64,000 bases of DNA from Streptomyces sp. NBC_00273 (lineage in GTDB: Bacteria; Actinomycetota; Actinomycetes; Streptomycetales; Streptomycetaceae): positions 1,798,001 to 1,862,000 of the forward strand of contig NZ_CP108067.1 in assembly GCF_036178145.1 (NCBI RefSeq), read 5' to 3'. The first letter of the stretch is position 1. Each line of letters begins with the position of its first letter. The notes beneath the pieces are model-generated. The model did no database searches. It saw only the letters and a list, made by a program, of their open reading frames with translations, and was not told the DNA's origin. Below are positions 63,195-64,000 of this stretch, one piece after another. Both the position numbers and the translations under genes were made by a program.

Positions 63195-63230
63195 GAGTGG
63201 ACTATAAGTCCAGACTGGACAAACAGTCCA
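63195..63230 (-). promoter_or_regulatory. Leaderless-type promoter with two overlapping operator palindromes
   Basis: Two dyads lie just before the regulator start: TGGACT/AGTCCA with ATA centre (63198-63212) and TGGAC/GTCCA with a 5-bp centre (63216-63230). On the minus strand TATAGT ends 6 nt before the ATG and TGGACT lies 18 bp upstream of it as a possible -35. Transcription would start at or near the ATG, and regulator binding would cover both promoter elements, implying autoregulation. Confidence 0.6.
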
Positions 63231-63242
63231 GAGACAGGCCGC

Positions 63243-64000
63243 TCACTGACCGGTGACCACGATCTCGCGCTTGAGGATCTTGCCGGTGGGTCCCTTGGGA
63301 AGCTCGGCCGTGAACGTGACGATCCGCGGGTACTTGTACGCCGCCACCCGGTCCCTGACGTACTCCCGGATCTCCTCGGCCGTGGCCTCGGCACCGGGCC
63401 GGAGCACGATCACCGCTGCGATCTCCTCCCCGTGGAACGAGTGCGGCACGCCGACGACGGCGGCCTCGGCGACCGACGGGTGCGCGTACAGCACCTCCTC
63501 GACTTCACGCGGGTACACGTTGTAGCCGCCGCGGATGATCAGATCCTTCTTCCGGTCGACGATGAAGTAGAAGCCGTCCTCGTCGAGACGGGCCAGATCA
63601 CCGCTGTGGAACCAGCCGTCGCGGACCGCCTCCGCCGTGGCCTCGCGGCGGTTCCAATAGCCCGTCATGAGGTTCTCACCGCGGATCGCGATCTCGCCGA
63701 CCTCACCGGGGGGCACCGCGCCACCGTCCTCGGCGACGAGCTTCATCTCGACTCCGCGGACGGGCTGTCCGATCGAACCCGCCTTGCGCGGGCGGTCCGG
63801 GTGGTTGAAGGCGGCGACCGGTGAGGTCTCGGAGAGTCCGTACCCTTCGAGGACGGTGACGCCGAAGCGCCGCTCGAAGCCGTGCAGCACCTCGACCGGA
63901 AGCGAGGCGCCGCCCGAGACGGCCAGGCGGAGCCCGTGGGTGCTGAAGCCTTCGGGGAGCTCGGCATAGAGCAGCGCCGCGTACATCGTCGGCACGCCGA
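63243..64000 (-). CDS. Acyl-CoA ligase (AMP-binding family), 5' end outside the window
   Basis: C-terminal ~252 residues of a long-chain fatty-acid-CoA-ligase-like enzyme; the frame is open to base 64000, so the N-terminal half lies beyond the window. Motifs: V-S-G-G-A-S-L-P, Y-G-L-S-E-T-S-P (A5-like), G-W-F-H-S-G-D-L-A-R-L-D-E-D-G (A7), D-R-K-K-D-L-I-I-R-G-G-Y-N-V-Y-P (A8) and the catalytic Lys in P-K-G-P-T-G-K-I-L-K (A10). Activates a carboxylic acid as acyl-AMP and then acyl-CoA. Its stop lies 48 bp before the regulator start on the same strand. Confidence 0.92.
   Translation of the reverse strand, partial: GVPTMYAALLYAELPEGFSTHGLRLAVSGGASLPVEVLHGFERRFGVTVLEGYGLSETSPVAAFNHPDRPRKAGSIGQPVRGVEMKLVAEDGGAVPPGEVGEIAIRGENLMTGYWNRREATAEAVRDGWFHSGDLARLDEDGFYFIVDRKKDLIIRGGYNVYPREVEEVLYAHPSVAEAAVVGVPHSFHGEEIAAVIVLRPGAEATAEEIREYVRDRVAAYKYPRIVTFTAELPKGPTGKILKREIVVTGQ

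Overview
The window is high-GC actinobacterial DNA, almost certainly from a Streptomyces chromosome. The signs are GC-rich third codon positions, frequent GTG starts, GGAGG-type ribosome sites, many 1-8 bp start/stop overlaps, and typical Streptomyces families (KdpFABC/KdpDE, DUF1648 with a YtrA-type GntR regulator, DUF418, TetR, YheO-like regulators). No rRNA, tRNA or CRISPR array was seen.

Left part (1-20921): a high-affinity potassium locus (end of kdpB, kdpC, a KdpE-type regulator, kdpD), an SDR gene flanked by two copies of a short repeat that begins near-identical mini-ORFs, a GNAT gene, a DUF1648/GntR pair with a palindromic operator, then a second kdpD preceded by a kdpF-like mini-gene and not accompanied by kdpABC. 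After these come a PH-domain gene, a DUF418/hydrolase pair, a frameshifted GNAT gene, a PaaX-like remnant, TetR, a three-repeat zinc-ribbon protein and two VOC-fold genes. Several broken genes show that this part has been eroding and rearranging.

Centre (20995-57592): a biosynthetic gene cluster of about 37 kb, all on the minus strand and mostly linked by start/stop overlaps. Reading 5' to 3': FAD oxidoreductase, Rieske oxygenase, then the assembly line FT-(C-like)-A(Gly)-PCP-KS-DH-ACP-KS-AT | DH-KR-ACP-KS-DH-ACP-KS-KR-ACP | KS-DH-ACP-KS-AT | DH-KR-ACP-AONS. An AlkC-type DNA glycosylase gene sits between the last two synthase genes. A 102-residue protein, a class II histone-deacetylase-like amidohydrolase, a type II thioesterase and a DHA2 exporter follow. 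The inferred chemistry is N-formylglycine initiation (as in oxazole-starting lines), malonyl extension by a mixed cis/trans-AT line, and PLP-dependent release that couples an amino acid to the chain to give an alpha-aminoketone. The AlkC gene suggests that the product or an intermediate alkylates DNA and that the producer repairs the lesions. I do not recognise the cluster as one with a known product.

Right part (57593-64000): an A/T-richer promoter region, a decayed IS5-type transposase, a CorA-type transporter, a fragment of a third kdpD, and a three-gene operon (YheO-like regulator, aminotransferase, ornithine-cyclodeaminase-like enzyme) with a palindrome-rich promoter. An acyl-CoA ligase runs off the right end.
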